From Mycobacterium sp. ST-F2 (lineage in GTDB: Bacteria; Actinomycetota; Actinomycetes; Mycobacteriales; Mycobacteriaceae), in the NCBI RefSeq assembly GCF_001905655.1, contig NZ_JMHT01000003.1:85468-149467 (forward strand): a stretch of DNA of 64,000 nt, written 5' to 3'. The notes beneath the pieces are model-generated. The model worked only from the letters and a program-made list of their open reading frames with translations. It had not been told where the DNA came from and made no database searches. The position numbers and the translations under genes are program-made. Shown here piece by piece: positions 1-9,987 of this stretch. Within the stretch, counting starts at the first letter, position 1. Every line of letters begins with the position of its first letter.

Positions 1-1210
<1,210 letters not shown>

Positions 1211-1217
1211 GCCGCGC

Positions 1218-1565
1218 TCAGTAGACGGGATTGAAATAGTCGGTGCCGCCGACAGGGCACTCGACCTTGGCTTTCCACGTCGTACCGGTCTGAATGCCCG
1301 GGAACCAGAGGTTGTGGCTCTGGCCTGCCTGCAGCTGGAACGGCACCTTGTACACCGGCAAGGGCTTGACCGACTTCCAGCCGAACCACGGCTCGGCGGA
1401 GTAGAAGCACAGGCCTTCGCTCCCGGTCGAGTTGATGTGGACCGTGACGCCCGCCGCGTCACTCGTCGTGTCGAGTGACGACGCGGCCTGCGCGGTTCCT
1501 GTGCCCAGGCAGATCATCGCCAGGGCAGCTGCGGCGATGACGGACTTCGTGCGATTGCGGTTCAT
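1218..1565 (-). CDS. Small secreted protein of unknown function
   Basis: A 115-residue protein with a typical Sec signal peptide: basic MNRNRTK, a hydrophobic stretch, then a TAQAA cleavage region near residue 27. The mature part of about 88 residues has two cysteines (in GLCFYSAE and KVECPVGG) that could form a disulfide, and is rich in tryptophan and glycine. I recognise no family. It ends 7 bases from the convergent aroB stop. Its ATG has an AGGAG ribosome-binding site lying inside a perfect inverted repeat, so its translation may be controlled by RNA structure (see the separate entry). Confidence 0.75.
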   Translation of the reverse strand: MNRNRTKSVIAAAALAMICLGTGTAQAASSLDTTSDAAGVTVHINSTGSEGLCFYSAEPWFGWKSVKPLPVYKVPFQLQAGQSHNLWFPGIQTGTTWKAKVECPVGGTDYFNPVY

Positions 1566-1622
1566 GAGGTGCTCCTACTTCAGGTTTGCGGCTCCGGTTG
1601 AGCCGCTCTCACAGGTAGGAGC
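1566..1622 (-). promoter_or_regulatory. 5' UTR hairpin that can hide the ribosome-binding site
   Basis: Read on the minus strand, the leader begins GCTCCTAC (1622-1615) and ends GTAGGAGC (1578-1571), a perfect 8-base complement. Nested inside is a second perfect stem, GAGCGGCTC region: GCGGCTC at 1588-1594 pairs with GAGCCGC at 1600-1606 on the plus strand. The AGGAG Shine-Dalgarno of the secreted-protein gene is inside the outer stem, five bases before the ATG. The pairing is seen directly; a control function is inferred. Confidence 0.5.
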
Positions 1623-1654
1623 AGTGACGCCGCGCGAGTCTTACAACTTTTTCG

Positions 1655-1694
1655 CGAAAAAAAATCGCGGCCAGTCTGATGACTGGCCGCGATT
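1655..1694 (-). terminator. Intrinsic terminator of the 1709-2278 membrane-protein gene
   Basis: A perfect 14-base stem (1663-1676 with 1681-1694, core GCGGCCAGTC) and a four-base loop are followed, in minus-strand direction, by a run of eight T residues (1655-1664 read as A on the plus strand). It lies 14 bases after the stop of the minus-strand membrane gene. This is a textbook intrinsic terminator, which is uncommon in mycobacteria. Confidence 0.88.
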
Positions 1695-1708
1695 CTTGTC
1701 TGCGAGTG

Positions 1709-2278
1709 TCAGGACTGCGGGTTTGTCTTGGGAGTCGTCTCGATGATCTCGGTGTTGCCTTCTTCACCTTCGACGGGGACCGCGACAGCGACGGCGGCGA
1801 AGACGTCGGTGTCGGTGCGCTCGTTCTCGCCTGCGTGGTCGTGCTTCGGAGGCGGCGGGGCGTTGCGGTCGACCAGGTAGCGGCCGAGCGACACGCCGCA
1901 GACGCCACCCACGAAGACGATCAGCGCGGTGAACGCGGCAAATGTCGTGACCTCGGAGACCAGCGCGTCCACGTAGATGTTGTCGTAGAGCTGCCCGATG
2001 AGCCAGGCCACGAAGCCGCTGACGACGCCGGCGAACAGGCCGCCGACCAGCCACGCCATGGCGAGGTCCTCGCGGCGGTCGGGGTCGGGCTGCGCCTTCG
2101 CGTCGTTCTGGCCGTCGAGCACGCCCCAGGCGAACGCGGCGATGATGTACAGCACGACCAGCGTCACGCTGATCAACAGGGACTGTTTCTCCCAGGCCCC
2201 GATCATCGCGCCTTGCAGCAATCGGACGATCACCATCAACGCCGCAAAGACGATTCCGCGCAGCAACCACTTACTCAT
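1709..2278 (-). CDS. B-4DMT-like membrane protein (Rv2536-type)
   Basis: A 189-residue membrane protein. Four hydrophobic segments are visible at about residues 5-25, 33-52, 74-95 and 105-128, followed by a charged cytoplasmic tail of about 50 residues rich in D, E and P. The four-helix layout and the position between aroB and pepQ match mycobacterial Rv2536, annotated as a B-4DMT family transporter. No substrate is known. It is divergent from pepQ with only 33 bases between the starts, so both promoters must share or overlap this gap. A strong intrinsic terminator follows it. Confidence 0.75.
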   Translation of the reverse strand: MSKWLLRGIVFAALMVIVRLLQGAMIGAWEKQSLLISVTLVVLYIIAAFAWGVLDGQNDAKAQPDPDRREDLAMAWLVGGLFAGVVSGFVAWLIGQLYDNIYVDALVSEVTTFAAFTALIVFVGGVCGVSLGRYLVDRNAPPPPKHDHAGENERTDTDVFAAVAVAVPVEGEEGNTEIIETTPKTNPQS

Positions 2279-2311
2279 GAGCAGACAGCGTAGCGAGTAG
2301 CGTCACATATC

Positions 2312-3433
2312 GTGACAATTTCCCACCGGCGCCACATTCTGCGTCGGCATCTGGCAGCCGCCGAGCTGGACGCGATTCTGGTAACCGACCTGGTCAACGT
2401 GCGTTATCTGTCCGGGTTCACCGGTTCCAATGCCGCGCTGCTGATTCCCACTCATGGGGAGACTCTGGTGCTGGCCACCGATGGGAGGTACAGAACTCAG
2501 GCTGCGCAGCAGTCTCCGGACGCGCAGATCGTCATCGAGCGGGCCTGTGCGCCGGCGTTGGTGCGCGCCGCGGAAGCCGCCGGGGTGCGGCGGCTCGGTT
2601 TCGAAAGCCATGTGATGACCGTCGACGCCCACGCGGCGCTGCAGCGCGTGAGCGGGGACCTCGAACTGGTCCGCGCGCCCGGGATCATCGAGACGCTCCG
2701 TGAGGTCAAGGACGCCGGCGAGATCGCGATCCTGCGCCTGGCCTGCGAGGCTGCCGACGCCGCGCTGCACGACCTGATCTCCTCGGGCGGGCTGCGGGCC
2801 GGCCGGACCGAGAAGGAGGTCGGCCGCGAACTGGAATCACGGATGCGGGACCACGGCGCCGACGGTCCGTCGTTCGAGACGATCGTCGCGACCGGCGCCA
2901 ACTCCGCGATTCCGCACCACCGCCCGACGGACGCGGTGCTCGCGGCCGGTGACTTCGTCAAGATCGACTTCGGCGCCCTGGTCGAGGGCTACCACTCGGA
3001 CATGACGCGGACTTTCGTGCTGTCGCCCGTGGCGCAGTGGCAACGCGACATCTATGACCTGGTCGCGACATCGCAGCGGGCGGGCCGCGAGGCGCTGGTG
3101 CCGGGTACGACGCTGTCGGCCGTGGACCGGGCGTCGCGGCAGGTCATCGCCGATGCCGGCTACGCCGAGCAGTTCTCCCACGGGCTGGGGCACGGGGTCG
3201 GGTTGCAGATTCACGAAGCGCCGGGAATCAACTCCGCCGCCGCCGGTACACTGCTTGCTGGCTCTGTGGTCACCGTGGAGCCCGGTGTCTACCTGCCCGG
3301 CCGGGGCGGCGTCCGAATCGAGGACACATTGGTTGTGTCCCCTCGCTTCGCTCGACCAGCGGCCCTGGGCAGCGACAAGACACCCACACCCGAGTTACTT
3401 ACCCGGTTCCCCAAGGAACTGGCCATCCTCTGA
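2312..3433 (+). CDS. pepQ: M24-family cytoplasmic aminopeptidase (Xaa-Pro type)
   Basis: A 373-residue metallopeptidase with the creatinase N domain (about 1-130) and the pita-bread M24 catalytic domain (about 140-360). Metal-binding motifs are visible: [20 protein letters not shown] contains both aspartates, [15 protein letters not shown] contains the histidine, and the two glutamates lie in [11 protein letters not shown] and [10 protein letters not shown]. It likely removes N-terminal residues before proline in peptide turnover. The GTG start at 2312 agrees with the mycobacterial family. It is followed after 28 bases by efp, the same order as Rv2535c-Rv2534c in M. tuberculosis. Confidence 0.92.
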   Translation: MTISHRRHILRRHLAAAELDAILVTDLVNVRYLSGFTGSNAALLIPTHGETLVLATDGRYRTQAAQQSPDAQIVIERACAPALVRAAEAAGVRRLGFESHVMTVDAHAALQRVSGDLELVRAPGIIETLREVKDAGEIAILRLACEAADAALHDLISSGGLRAGRTEKEVGRELESRMRDHGADGPSFETIVATGANSAIPHHRPTDAVLAAGDFVKIDFGALVEGYHSDMTRTFVLSPVAQWQRDIYDLVATSQRAGREALVPGTTLSAVDRASRQVIADAGYAEQFSHGLGHGVGLQIHEAPGINSAAAGTLLAGSVVTVEPGVYLPGRGGVRIEDTLVVSPRFARPAALGSDKTPTPELLTRFPKELAIL

Positions 3434-3461
3434 TGACAGAGAGCTAGGAGCAGTACCGACC

Positions 3462-4025
3462 GTGGCATCTACCGCCGACTTCAAGAATGGTCTTGTCCTC
3501 AACATCGAGGGCCAGCTGTGGCAGATCACCGAGTTCCAGCACGTCAAGCCCGGCAAGGGGCCGGCCTTCGTGCGTACCAAGCTCAAGAACGTGCTGTCGG
3601 GCAAGGTCGTCGACAAGACCTTCAACGCCGGCGTGAAGGTGGAGACCGCGACCGTCGACCGTCGGGACGCCACTTACCTGTACCGCGACGGCAGCGACTT
3701 CGTCTTCATGGACGCCGAGGACTTCGAGCAGCACCCGCTGCCGGAGGCCCTCGTGGGTGATGCCGCCGGCTTCCTGCTGGAGAACCTGCAGGTGCAGATC
3801 GCGTTCCACAACGGCGCACCGCTGTACCTGGAACTGCCCGTCAGCATCGACATCGTCGTCGCGCACACCGAGCCGGGCCTGCAGGGCGACCGCTCGAACG
3901 CCGGCACCAAGCCGGCCACCCTGGAGACCGGCGCCGAGATCCAGGTCCCGCTGTTCATCAACATCGGCGACAAGCTCAAGGTGGACACCCGCGACAGCAG
4001 CTACATCAGTCGGGTCAATGCCTGA
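3462..4025 (+). CDS. efp: Translation elongation factor P
   Basis: A 187-residue protein with three beta-barrel domains. It relieves ribosome stalling at consecutive prolines. The domain I loop carries [10 protein letters not shown]; Lys32 at its tip is the position that is post-translationally modified in many bacteria. In actinobacteria the palindromic PGKGP loop is known to work with an unmodified lysine, and no modification genes are seen here. The start is the GTG at 3462, giving [10 protein letters not shown] and agreeing with family length; upstream in-frame codons overlap pepQ. It overlaps nusB by 8 bases. Confidence 0.96.
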   Translation: MASTADFKNGLVLNIEGQLWQITEFQHVKPGKGPAFVRTKLKNVLSGKVVDKTFNAGVKVETATVDRRDATYLYRDGSDFVFMDAEDFEQHPLPEALVGDAAGFLLENLQVQIAFHNGAPLYLELPVSIDIVVAHTEPGLQGDRSNAGTKPATLETGAEIQVPLFINIGDKLKVDTRDSSYISRVNA

Positions 4026-4485
4026 CCGTCGCTCCGATAAAGGTCGGCACCAGGCGCGCAAGCGCGCCGTCGACCTGCTGTTCGAGGCCGAGGCCCGCGG
4101 GATCACCGCGGCCGAGGGCGCCAAGCTGCGCAACGCCATCGCCGACAGCGACCCCGAGGTCTCGGTCCTGAACCCGTACACCGTGACCGTCGCCAACGGC
4201 GTCACCGAGCATGCGGCGCACATCGACGACCTGATCTCTGCCCACCTGCAGGGGTGGACGCTCGAGCGCCTGCCCGCCGTGGACCGTGCGATTCTGCGCG
4301 TCGCGGTGTGGGAGCTGCTGCACGCGACCGACGTGCCGGAGCCGGTCGCTGTCGACGAGGCTGTCGAACTGGCCAAGACGCTGTCCACCGACGAATCACC
4401 CGGTTTCGTCAACGGGGTTCTCGGCCAGGTCATGCTGGTGACGCCGCAGATCCGCGCAGCGGCAGCGGCGGTCCGGGGCGAGTAG
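4018..4485 (+). CDS. nusB: Transcription antitermination factor NusB
   Basis: A 155-residue RNA-binding protein that joins NusE (S10) on boxA RNA for rRNA antitermination. Family features: N-terminal [19 protein letters not shown], the central [20 protein letters not shown] segment, and C-terminal [25 protein letters not shown]. The ATG at 4018 overlaps the end of efp, which implies translational coupling. The efp-nusB pairing is conserved in mycobacteria. Confidence 0.96.
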   Translation: MPDRRSDKGRHQARKRAVDLLFEAEARGITAAEGAKLRNAIADSDPEVSVLNPYTVTVANGVTEHAAHIDDLISAHLQGWTLERLPAVDRAILRVAVWELLHATDVPEPVAVDEAVELAKTLSTDESPGFVNGVLGQVMLVTPQIRAAAAAVRGE

Positions 4486-4487
4486 CC

Positions 4488-5027
4488 ATGGACGAGCCGC
4501 AGGACTGGGCGCCGTACTCGAGTGTCGAGGACGCGGCGAAGGTCTACCTGCGTGATCCGGAACTGGCGCTCGAACAGTTGCGGTCGGTGGTCGACTTCCG
4601 GTCCATCAAGTCGTTCATCATGTCGCGCGGCGCGTCCGAGGAATCCTGGGGCGACGCCGTGTGGCAGGAGGTCGTGCTCACCGATGGCGAGCGGCTGATC
4701 ATGTGGCGCGCCGACGACGACGAGAACGGCGACGACGAACACCTGCGCCGGACACTGGACACCTCGGTGCGGACCATCCTGCTCTCGACCATCACCGACC
4801 ACATCCTGACCACGCAGTTCGAGGTCCTGGCCGACGGCACGCGGCGCCTGGCCGAGGTCCGGCTGCGGATGTACACCCAGCTGATCACCCGCAGCCGGCA
4901 GAAGTCGGCCATCGACAGCGACTTCTTCTGTGAGTCGTTCCGGTACACCAAGTCGGTCGACGACGGCGGGCTGGCCCAGATGCAGCGGCTGCTGCAGTTC
5001 GGCCGCGAGCTTTCGCACGCCTTGTAG
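4488..5027 (+). CDS. Conserved mycobacterial protein, Rv2532c-like
   Basis: A 179-residue, acidic, cytoplasmic-looking protein starting two bases after the nusB stop, so it is in the same operon. It begins MDEPQDWAPYSSVEDAAKVYL and has no signal peptide, membrane segment or recognised catalytic motif. A patch of acidic residues (ADDDENGDDEHL) sits at about residues 73-84. Its position after nusB is that of M. tuberculosis Rv2532c, a protein of unknown function. Codon use is typical of the surrounding genes. No function is assigned. Confidence 0.8.
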   Translation: MDEPQDWAPYSSVEDAAKVYLRDPELALEQLRSVVDFRSIKSFIMSRGASEESWGDAVWQEVVLTDGERLIMWRADDDENGDDEHLRRTLDTSVRTILLSTITDHILTTQFEVLADGTRRLAEVRLRMYTQLITRSRQKSAIDSDFFCESFRYTKSVDDGGLAQMQRLLQFGRELSHAL

Positions 5028-5091
5028 CCCGTCTCCCGGACATCGGGAGAATTCGTGACCCACGTCTCAGTAACGCCGTTACAGTCGGACG

Positions 5092-7341
5092 ATGGGAACC
5101 GAGCCGAGAGTGATCGCCGAGGTCGGCGAAGACGGACTGCATCTGCACGCCTGTTGCCTCTGTGAAGCCATGTGCGGCTTGGAGATTCAGGTGTCGGGCG
5201 GCAAGGTCGCGAGTATCCGGCCCAACAAGGCCGATGAGTGGAGCGCGGGCCACATCTGCCCGAAGGGCGCCTCGCTGGGCGCCCTGCACGAGGATCCCGA
5301 CCGCATCCGCCGGCCGATGATCAAGGTCGACGGGCAGTGGCACGAGGTCGACTGGGACACCGCGTTCCGTCGTTGCACCGAGCTGCTGGCGCCGGTCATC
5401 GCGAAGCACGGTATCGGCGCCGTCGCGGCGTACACCGGAAACCCTCTGGCGCACTCGTTTTCGCTGTCGCGGTACGCGGCGATCCTGCTCGGCCTGTCCG
5501 GCATGCCGATCACCTATTCGCCGGGCACCATCGACCAGTGGCCGAAGAACCTGTCGTCACACCTGATGTACGGCAGCTGGTGGGCCTTCCCGACCCCGGA
5601 CCTGCAGCGCACCGACCTGCTCGTGGTGATGGGCGCCAACCCCGCGGCGTCGCAGGGCTCGCTGTTGGCCGCACCCGACATCATGGGCATCATCAGCGGA
5701 ATCCGTAAGCGCGGCAAGGTCATCGTGATCGACCCGGTGCGGACCCAGACCGCCGCCAAGGCCGACGAGTGGCTGCCCATCACGCCGGGCACTGACGCGG
5801 CGCTGCTGCTGGGCGTCATCCATACGGTGTTCGACGAAGGGCTGGTCCATCTCGGCGCGGTCGCGCAACACCTTGACGGGGTGGACGCCCTGCAGAAGGC
5901 AGTGGCCGACTGGTCGCCCGAAAGAGTCAGCGCCGCAACAGGAATCGACGCGGTCCGGATTCGGGAACTCGCCCGTGAGCTGGCTGGCACGCCGCGGGCC
6001 GTCGTCTACGGCCGCATCGGCACCTGCAATCAGGAGTTCGGCAGCCTCGCGAGCTGGCTGATCGACGTCGTCAACATCGTCACCGGCCACTTCGACGTCC
6101 CCGGGGGCGCGATGTTCGCGACACCGACCGCGTGGACCGTCACCAGCCAGACCATCCCGGGGCTGGAGGACGGGGCGGCCAACTTCGGCCGCTACCAGAC
6201 CCGGGTCCGCGGGGCCAAGGAGGTCATGGGCCAGGTGCCGGTCTCGTGCATGCTCGAGGAGATCGTCACGCCGGGTGAGGGCCAGCTGAAGGCCCTGATC
6301 ACGGTGGCCGGCAACCCGGTGCTCTCGACACCGGGCGGCGACAAGCTCGACGAGGCGCTGCCGGGCCTGGACGCGATGATCTCGGTGGACCTGTGGCTCA
6401 ACGAGACCACCCGGCACGCCGACGTCATCCTGCCCGGCGCGTCGTGTCTGGAGCAGGCGCACTCCGCCGACCTGCTGCTGGGCGCGGCGATCAACAGCTT
6501 CGCCCGCTACTCGCCGCCGGTGTTCCATCGTGAGGACCCGGACGCGCCGGAGGAGTGGGAGATCCTGATCCGGCTGACCGGGTTGTGCACCGGTACCCCG
6601 GCCGAGGACGTCGACGTCGCCGCGCTCGACGACGGCTGGTTCGACTACCTGTGCTTCACCCAGGGCCTCGACGGCGCCGAAATCCGCGCGAAGTACGACC
6701 ATGGCGGCCCCGAGCGCATGCTCGACCTGACACTGCGTACCGCGGCGTTCGGGGACCGGTACGGCGAGAACCCCGACGGCCTGACGCTCGAGAAGCTCAA
6801 GGCCCATCCCGACGGCATCAACTACGGCCCCATGGTGCCTCGGGTGCCCGAGATTCTGGGTACCGCCGACAAGAAGGTCCGGCTGGCGCCGCAGTACCTG
6901 CTCGACGACCTGCCCCGGCTGGCTGCACGGCTGGACCGCTCCGACGATGAGCTGGTGCTGGTGAGCCGGCGGCATCTGCGGTCCAACAACTCGTGGCTGC
7001 ACAACGTCGGCGCGCTCATGAAGGGCCGCGACCGCTGCACGCTGCTGATGCACAGTCGGGATGCTGCTTTGCGAGGCATAGCGGACGGCGACAATGCCGA
7101 AGTCGCTTCCGGTGCAGGGAAGATCGTCGTCCCCGTCGAGGTGACCGACGCCATCAAGCCGGGCGTGGTGTCCATGCCGCACGGTTGGGGTCACGGTCGG
7201 CCGGGCACCCGGCTGGGCATCGCCAACGCGTCGCCCGGGGTGAACACCAACATCCTGTCGCTGCCGGACTTCATCGACGAGCCGTCGGGCAACGGCGCGC
7301 TCAACGGGATTCCGGTGACGGTGAGCGCGGCGGGGAGTTAG
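5092..7341 (+). CDS. Molybdopterin-dependent oxidoreductase (formate dehydrogenase/DMSO reductase superfamily)
   Basis: A 749-residue enzyme with an N-terminal 4Fe-4S site (Cys21, Cys24, Cys28 and Cys56, followed by CPKG), the molybdopterin domains, and a C-terminal guanine-dinucleotide-binding domain from about residue 620 (SRRHLRSNNSWLHN). A Tat signal is absent, so it should be cytoplasmic. The order fits FdhF/BisC-like enzymes that oxidise or reduce small substrates; the substrate cannot be read from sequence. It stands alone after a 64-base gap and is followed by 254 bases before the GntR gene. Nothing nearby encodes cofactor insertion or an electron-transfer subunit, unless the ferredoxin at 8333 serves it. 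Confidence 0.88.
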   Translation: MGTEPRVIAEVGEDGLHLHACCLCEAMCGLEIQVSGGKVASIRPNKADEWSAGHICPKGASLGALHEDPDRIRRPMIKVDGQWHEVDWDTAFRRCTELLAPVIAKHGIGAVAAYTGNPLAHSFSLSRYAAILLGLSGMPITYSPGTIDQWPKNLSSHLMYGSWWAFPTPDLQRTDLLVVMGANPAASQGSLLAAPDIMGIISGIRKRGKVIVIDPVRTQTAAKADEWLPITPGTDAALLLGVIHTVFDEGLVHLGAVAQHLDGVDALQKAVADWSPERVSAATGIDAVRIRELARELAGTPRAVVYGRIGTCNQEFGSLASWLIDVVNIVTGHFDVPGGAMFATPTAWTVTSQTIPGLEDGAANFGRYQTRVRGAKEVMGQVPVSCMLEEIVTPGEGQLKALITVAGNPVLSTPGGDKLDEALPGLDAMISVDLWLNETTRHADVILPGASCLEQAHSADLLLGAAINSFARYSPPVFHREDPDAPEEWEILIRLTGLCTGTPAEDVDVAALDDGWFDYLCFTQGLDGAEIRAKYDHGGPERMLDLTLRTAAFGDRYGENPDGLTLEKLKAHPDGINYGPMVPRVPEILGTADKKVRLAPQYLLDDLPRLAARLDRSDDELVLVSRRHLRSNNSWLHNVGALMKGRDRCTLLMHSRDAALRGIADGDNAEVASGAGKIVVPVEVTDAIKPGVVSMPHGWGHGRPGTRLGIANASPGVNTNILSLPDFIDEPSGNGALNGIPVTVSAAGS

Positions 7342-7423
7342 ACGCCGGCTGCGCGTTGACTGTGCGTCTACGCAGACCGCTACTCGAACTTTCCCTGCGT
7401 CATCGCAATCTCAACTGAACGCG

Positions 7424-7446
7424 GTTCGATTCATCGAGATTCGAAC
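7424..7446. promoter_or_regulatory. Inverted repeat in the gap before the GntR gene (candidate operator)
   Basis: GTTCGA at 7424-7429 and TCGAAC at 7441-7446 form a perfect 6-base inverted repeat with 11 bases between. A second imperfect dyad, TTGCC...GGCAA, lies further on at about 7491-7514. GntR regulators bind short dyads upstream of their own operons, so one of these may be the operator. There is no direct evidence. Confidence 0.3.
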
Positions 7447-7595
7447 TACCTGGCGTTTCCGAGGTGGCGCAATGGTGGTTGAAATGGGTATTTGCCCAGG
7501 TCAAGCCTGTGGCAAGGCGGCGCAATGCAGGTACCGTCGAGTCACCCGTTTTGCGGGTGCAGACCTGACCCGCGGCGGTCCCTAGGTTCAACCGC

Positions 7596-8336
7596 ATGCC
7601 CGAGTCCTCCCCGACGCCGCTGCGCCGGCGCGCCGACCGCGCCCGCCAGGTGGCCGACGTGCTGCGCCACCAGGTGCGCGACGGCGTCTACTCCGACGGC
7701 CTGCCCGGTGAGGCCGACCTGGTCGCCGAGTTCTCGGTGTCGCGCAACACCGTGCGCGAGGCCCTGGCGATCCTCAAGGCCGACGGGGTGATCGACCGCG
7801 GGCCGCGCGTCGGCACGCACGTGGCGCAGCGCAAGTACGACCACGGTCTGCATGCACTGGTCGGGCTGAAGGAAACCTTCAAGGACTTCGGCGAGGTCCG
7901 CAACGAGGTCCGCGCCGCGACACAACTGCCCGCCCCCGCGGCAGTGGCCCGCCGACTGCGGCTGAATCCGGGCGAACCGGTGGTCTTCATCGAGCGGCTG
8001 CGCTATCTGGGCGACCTGCCGCTGAGCCTGGACCTGACCTACCTGGTGCCCGACATCGGTGCCGCGGTGCTCGAGCACTCGCTGGAGACCAACGACGTGT
8101 TCGCGCTGATCGAGCAGGTCACCGCACGGCGTTTGGGCTCGGCCGACATTGCGCTGGAAGCGGTTTCGGCCGACCCGCACACCGCAGCCACCCTGGACAT
8201 CCCGGCCGGTGGAGCGATCCTCATGCTCGAACGGCTCACCACCCTCGACGACGGGCGTCCCGTCGACCTCGAATACATCCGTTTGCGTGGTGACCGAATC
8301 ACCATGCGCGGCAACCTGTTACGGAGTGAATCATGA
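7596..8336 (+). CDS. GntR-family transcriptional regulator with UTRA ligand domain
   Basis: A 246-residue regulator. The N-terminal winged helix (about residues 8-75) carries the typical EADLVAEFSVSRNTVREALAIL recognition segment followed by the wing DGVIDRGPRVGTHV. The C-terminal part (about 90-240) has the UTRA-type pattern (EPVVFIERLRYLGDLPLSLDLTYL, and DGRPVDLEYIRLRGDRITM), so a small molecule probably controls DNA binding. It is the first gene of a six-gene unit and its stop overlaps the ferredoxin ATG by four bases (ATGA). It most likely regulates this operon, and its ligand may be the transported compound or a product. Confidence 0.9.
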   Translation: MPESSPTPLRRRADRARQVADVLRHQVRDGVYSDGLPGEADLVAEFSVSRNTVREALAILKADGVIDRGPRVGTHVAQRKYDHGLHALVGLKETFKDFGEVRNEVRAATQLPAPAAVARRLRLNPGEPVVFIERLRYLGDLPLSLDLTYLVPDIGAAVLEHSLETNDVFALIEQVTARRLGSADIALEAVSADPHTAATLDIPAGGAILMLERLTTLDDGRPVDLEYIRLRGDRITMRGNLLRSES

Positions 8337-8563
8337 CGCTGGTCAACAACCAACGCGCCGACGTGCCGGTCACCATCGACGAGTCGCTGTGTATCGAGGG
8401 CTGCACCCTGTGCGTCGACGTGTGCCCGCTGGACTCCCTGGCAATCAATCCTGACAACGGCAAGGCCTACATGCACGTTGACGAGTGTTGGTACTGCGGC
8501 CCGTGTGCCGTCCGCTGCCCGACCGGCGCCGTCTCCGTCAACATGCCCTATCTCATTCGCTAA
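8333..8563 (+). CDS. Two-cluster 4Fe-4S ferredoxin, AprB-like
   Basis: A 76-residue iron-sulfur protein. Cysteines 20, 24, 27 and 31 form a CxxxCxxCxxxCP motif and cysteines 52, 55, 58 and 62 form CxxCxxCxxxCP, so two [4Fe-4S] clusters are expected. The first motif spacing and the ECWYCGPCAVRCPTGA sequence resemble the N-terminal half of the adenylylsulfate reductase beta subunit. In this operon it probably carries electrons to or from the AprA-like flavoprotein encoded at 11560. It overlaps the regulator by four bases and is followed after 8 bases by the binding-protein gene. Confidence 0.9.
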   Translation: MTLVNNQRADVPVTIDESLCIEGCTLCVDVCPLDSLAINPDNGKAYMHVDECWYCGPCAVRCPTGAVSVNMPYLIR

Positions 8564-8571
8564 GGACCCTC

Positions 8572-9987
8572 ATGAAACACTTCACCGCCCTGGTCGCCAC
8601 GGTCGTCCTCGCTGCCACCGGCTGCTCGGTCGACTCGGCCGGCAAAGACGACAACGCCGTCAACGTGGTCGTCGGCTACCAGTCCAAGACCATCAACACC
8701 GTCACCGCCGGAACGTTGTTGCGTGCCCAGGGATACCTGGAGCATCGCCTCAATGACATCGGTGCGAAGACGGGCAAGAAGTACCACGTCGAATGGCAGG
8801 ACTACGACACCGGTGCACCCATCACCGCACAGATGGTCGCCGAGAAGATCGACATCGGTTCGATGGGCGACTACCCGCTGCTGATCAACGGGTCCAAGAC
8901 CCAGAGCAACGAACGCGCCAAGACCGAACTGGTGTCGGTCACCGGGTCCAGCCCGACCGGATCGCTGAACATGGTTGTGGTGTCCCCGGATTCGCCGGTT
9001 CAGTCGCTGAACGAGCTGGCGGGGCAGAAGGTGTCGGCCAGTGTGGGTTCGGCCGGTCACGGCACCCTGGTGCGGGCGCTGTCGAAGATCGGCATCGACC
9101 CGAAGACCGGTGTCGAGGTGCTCAATCAGCAGCCGCAGATCGGCTCGTCGGCGCTGGAATCGGGTCAGGTCAAGGCGCTTTCGCAGTTCGTCGCCTGGCC
9201 GGGGGCGCTGGTGTTCCAGAACAAGGCCCGGCTGCTGTACGACGGAGCCGAGCTGAACTACCCGACGTGGCATGGCGTCGTCGTGCGACGGGCTTACGCC
9301 GCAGCACATCCCGAGGTGCTCGACGCGTTCCTGCAGGCACAGCTCGATGCCACCGATTTCCTGAACACCAAGCCACTCGAGGCGGCGAAGATCGTCGCGC
9401 AGGGCAGCGGCCTGCCGCAGGAGGTCGTGTACCTGTACAACGGTCCCGGCGGCACCCGGTTCGATGCCACGCTGAAGCCGTCGCTCGTGGAGGCGCTGAA
9501 AGGCGATGTGCCGTACCTGAAGTCGATCGGTGACTTCGCCGACCTGGACGTCGCCAAGTTCGTCGAGGACGGACCGCTGCGCAAGGCGCTGTCGGAGCGT
9601 GGCCGCGACTACAACACCGAGGTCGCCCGGACCGCGAACCCGTCGCTGTTGCACGGCACCGACCCGGTCTGCAACCTCCCTGCCGACAACCCGGCACTGG
9701 CCGGTGAGCTGTGGTTCGACGGCTCGGACACCACGCAGCCGGCGGCGAACCCGACGTGCTTGCTCAAGGCGATCCGGGCCGCGGAGGCCAAGGGCACCAA
9801 GGTCCGGGCGGCCTACGTGCCGGACGCGGAGTTCGGAACCCGTTGGCTGGCGGACAAATCCGTGTGGGTGCAGCAGGGCACGGAGTTCGTACCCTTCGAC
9901 ACCGCGGCAGGCGCTCAGCGCTACCAGGCCGCCCATCCCGGTTCGTCGGTGGTGACCTACCAGCAGGCTCTGGTGGGTGTGGCATGA
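8572..9987 (+). CDS. ABC transporter substrate-binding lipoprotein with NosL-like C-terminal segment
   Basis: A 471-residue extracytoplasmic lipoprotein. The signal peptide ends in the lipobox LAATGC (Cys18). Residues about 35-345 are of the NitT/TauT/SsuA type that binds nitrate, taurine, sulfonates or related anions. The tail is unusual: after about residue 355 there is a cysteine-bearing linker (Cys367, Cys396) and then a stretch at about 408-466 (RWLADKSVWVQQ, then VPFDTAAGAQRYQAAHPGS) that follows the pattern of NosL-type copper chaperones. The start is the ATG at 8572; in-frame codons further upstream would run through the ferredoxin gene. It overlaps the permease ATG by four bases. Confidence 0.88.
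   Translation: MKHFTALVATVVLAATGCSVDSAGKDDNAVNVVVGYQSKTINTVTAGTLLRAQGYLEHRLNDIGAKTGKKYHVEWQDYDTGAPITAQMVAEKIDIGSMGDYPLLINGSKTQSNERAKTELVSVTGSSPTGSLNMVVVSPDSPVQSLNELAGQKVSASVGSAGHGTLVRALSKIGIDPKTGVEVLNQQPQIGSSALESGQVKALSQFVAWPGALVFQNKARLLYDGAELNYPTWHGVVVRRAYAAAHPEVLDAFLQAQLDATDFLNTKPLEAAKIVAQGSGLPQEVVYLYNGPGGTRFDATLKPSLVEALKGDVPYLKSIGDFADLDVAKFVEDGPLRKALSERGRDYNTEVARTANPSLLHGTDPVCNLPADNPALAGELWFDGSDTTQPAANPTCLLKAIRAAEAKGTKVRAAYVPDAEFGTRWLADKSVWVQQGTEFVPFDTAAGAQRYQAAHPGSSVVTYQQALVGVA

Noticed and set aside
3444..5063. Open frame of 539 codons on the minus strand across efp and nusB
   Set aside because: It overlaps three well-supported genes and shows the His/Arg/Asp-rich composition of a frame shadow.
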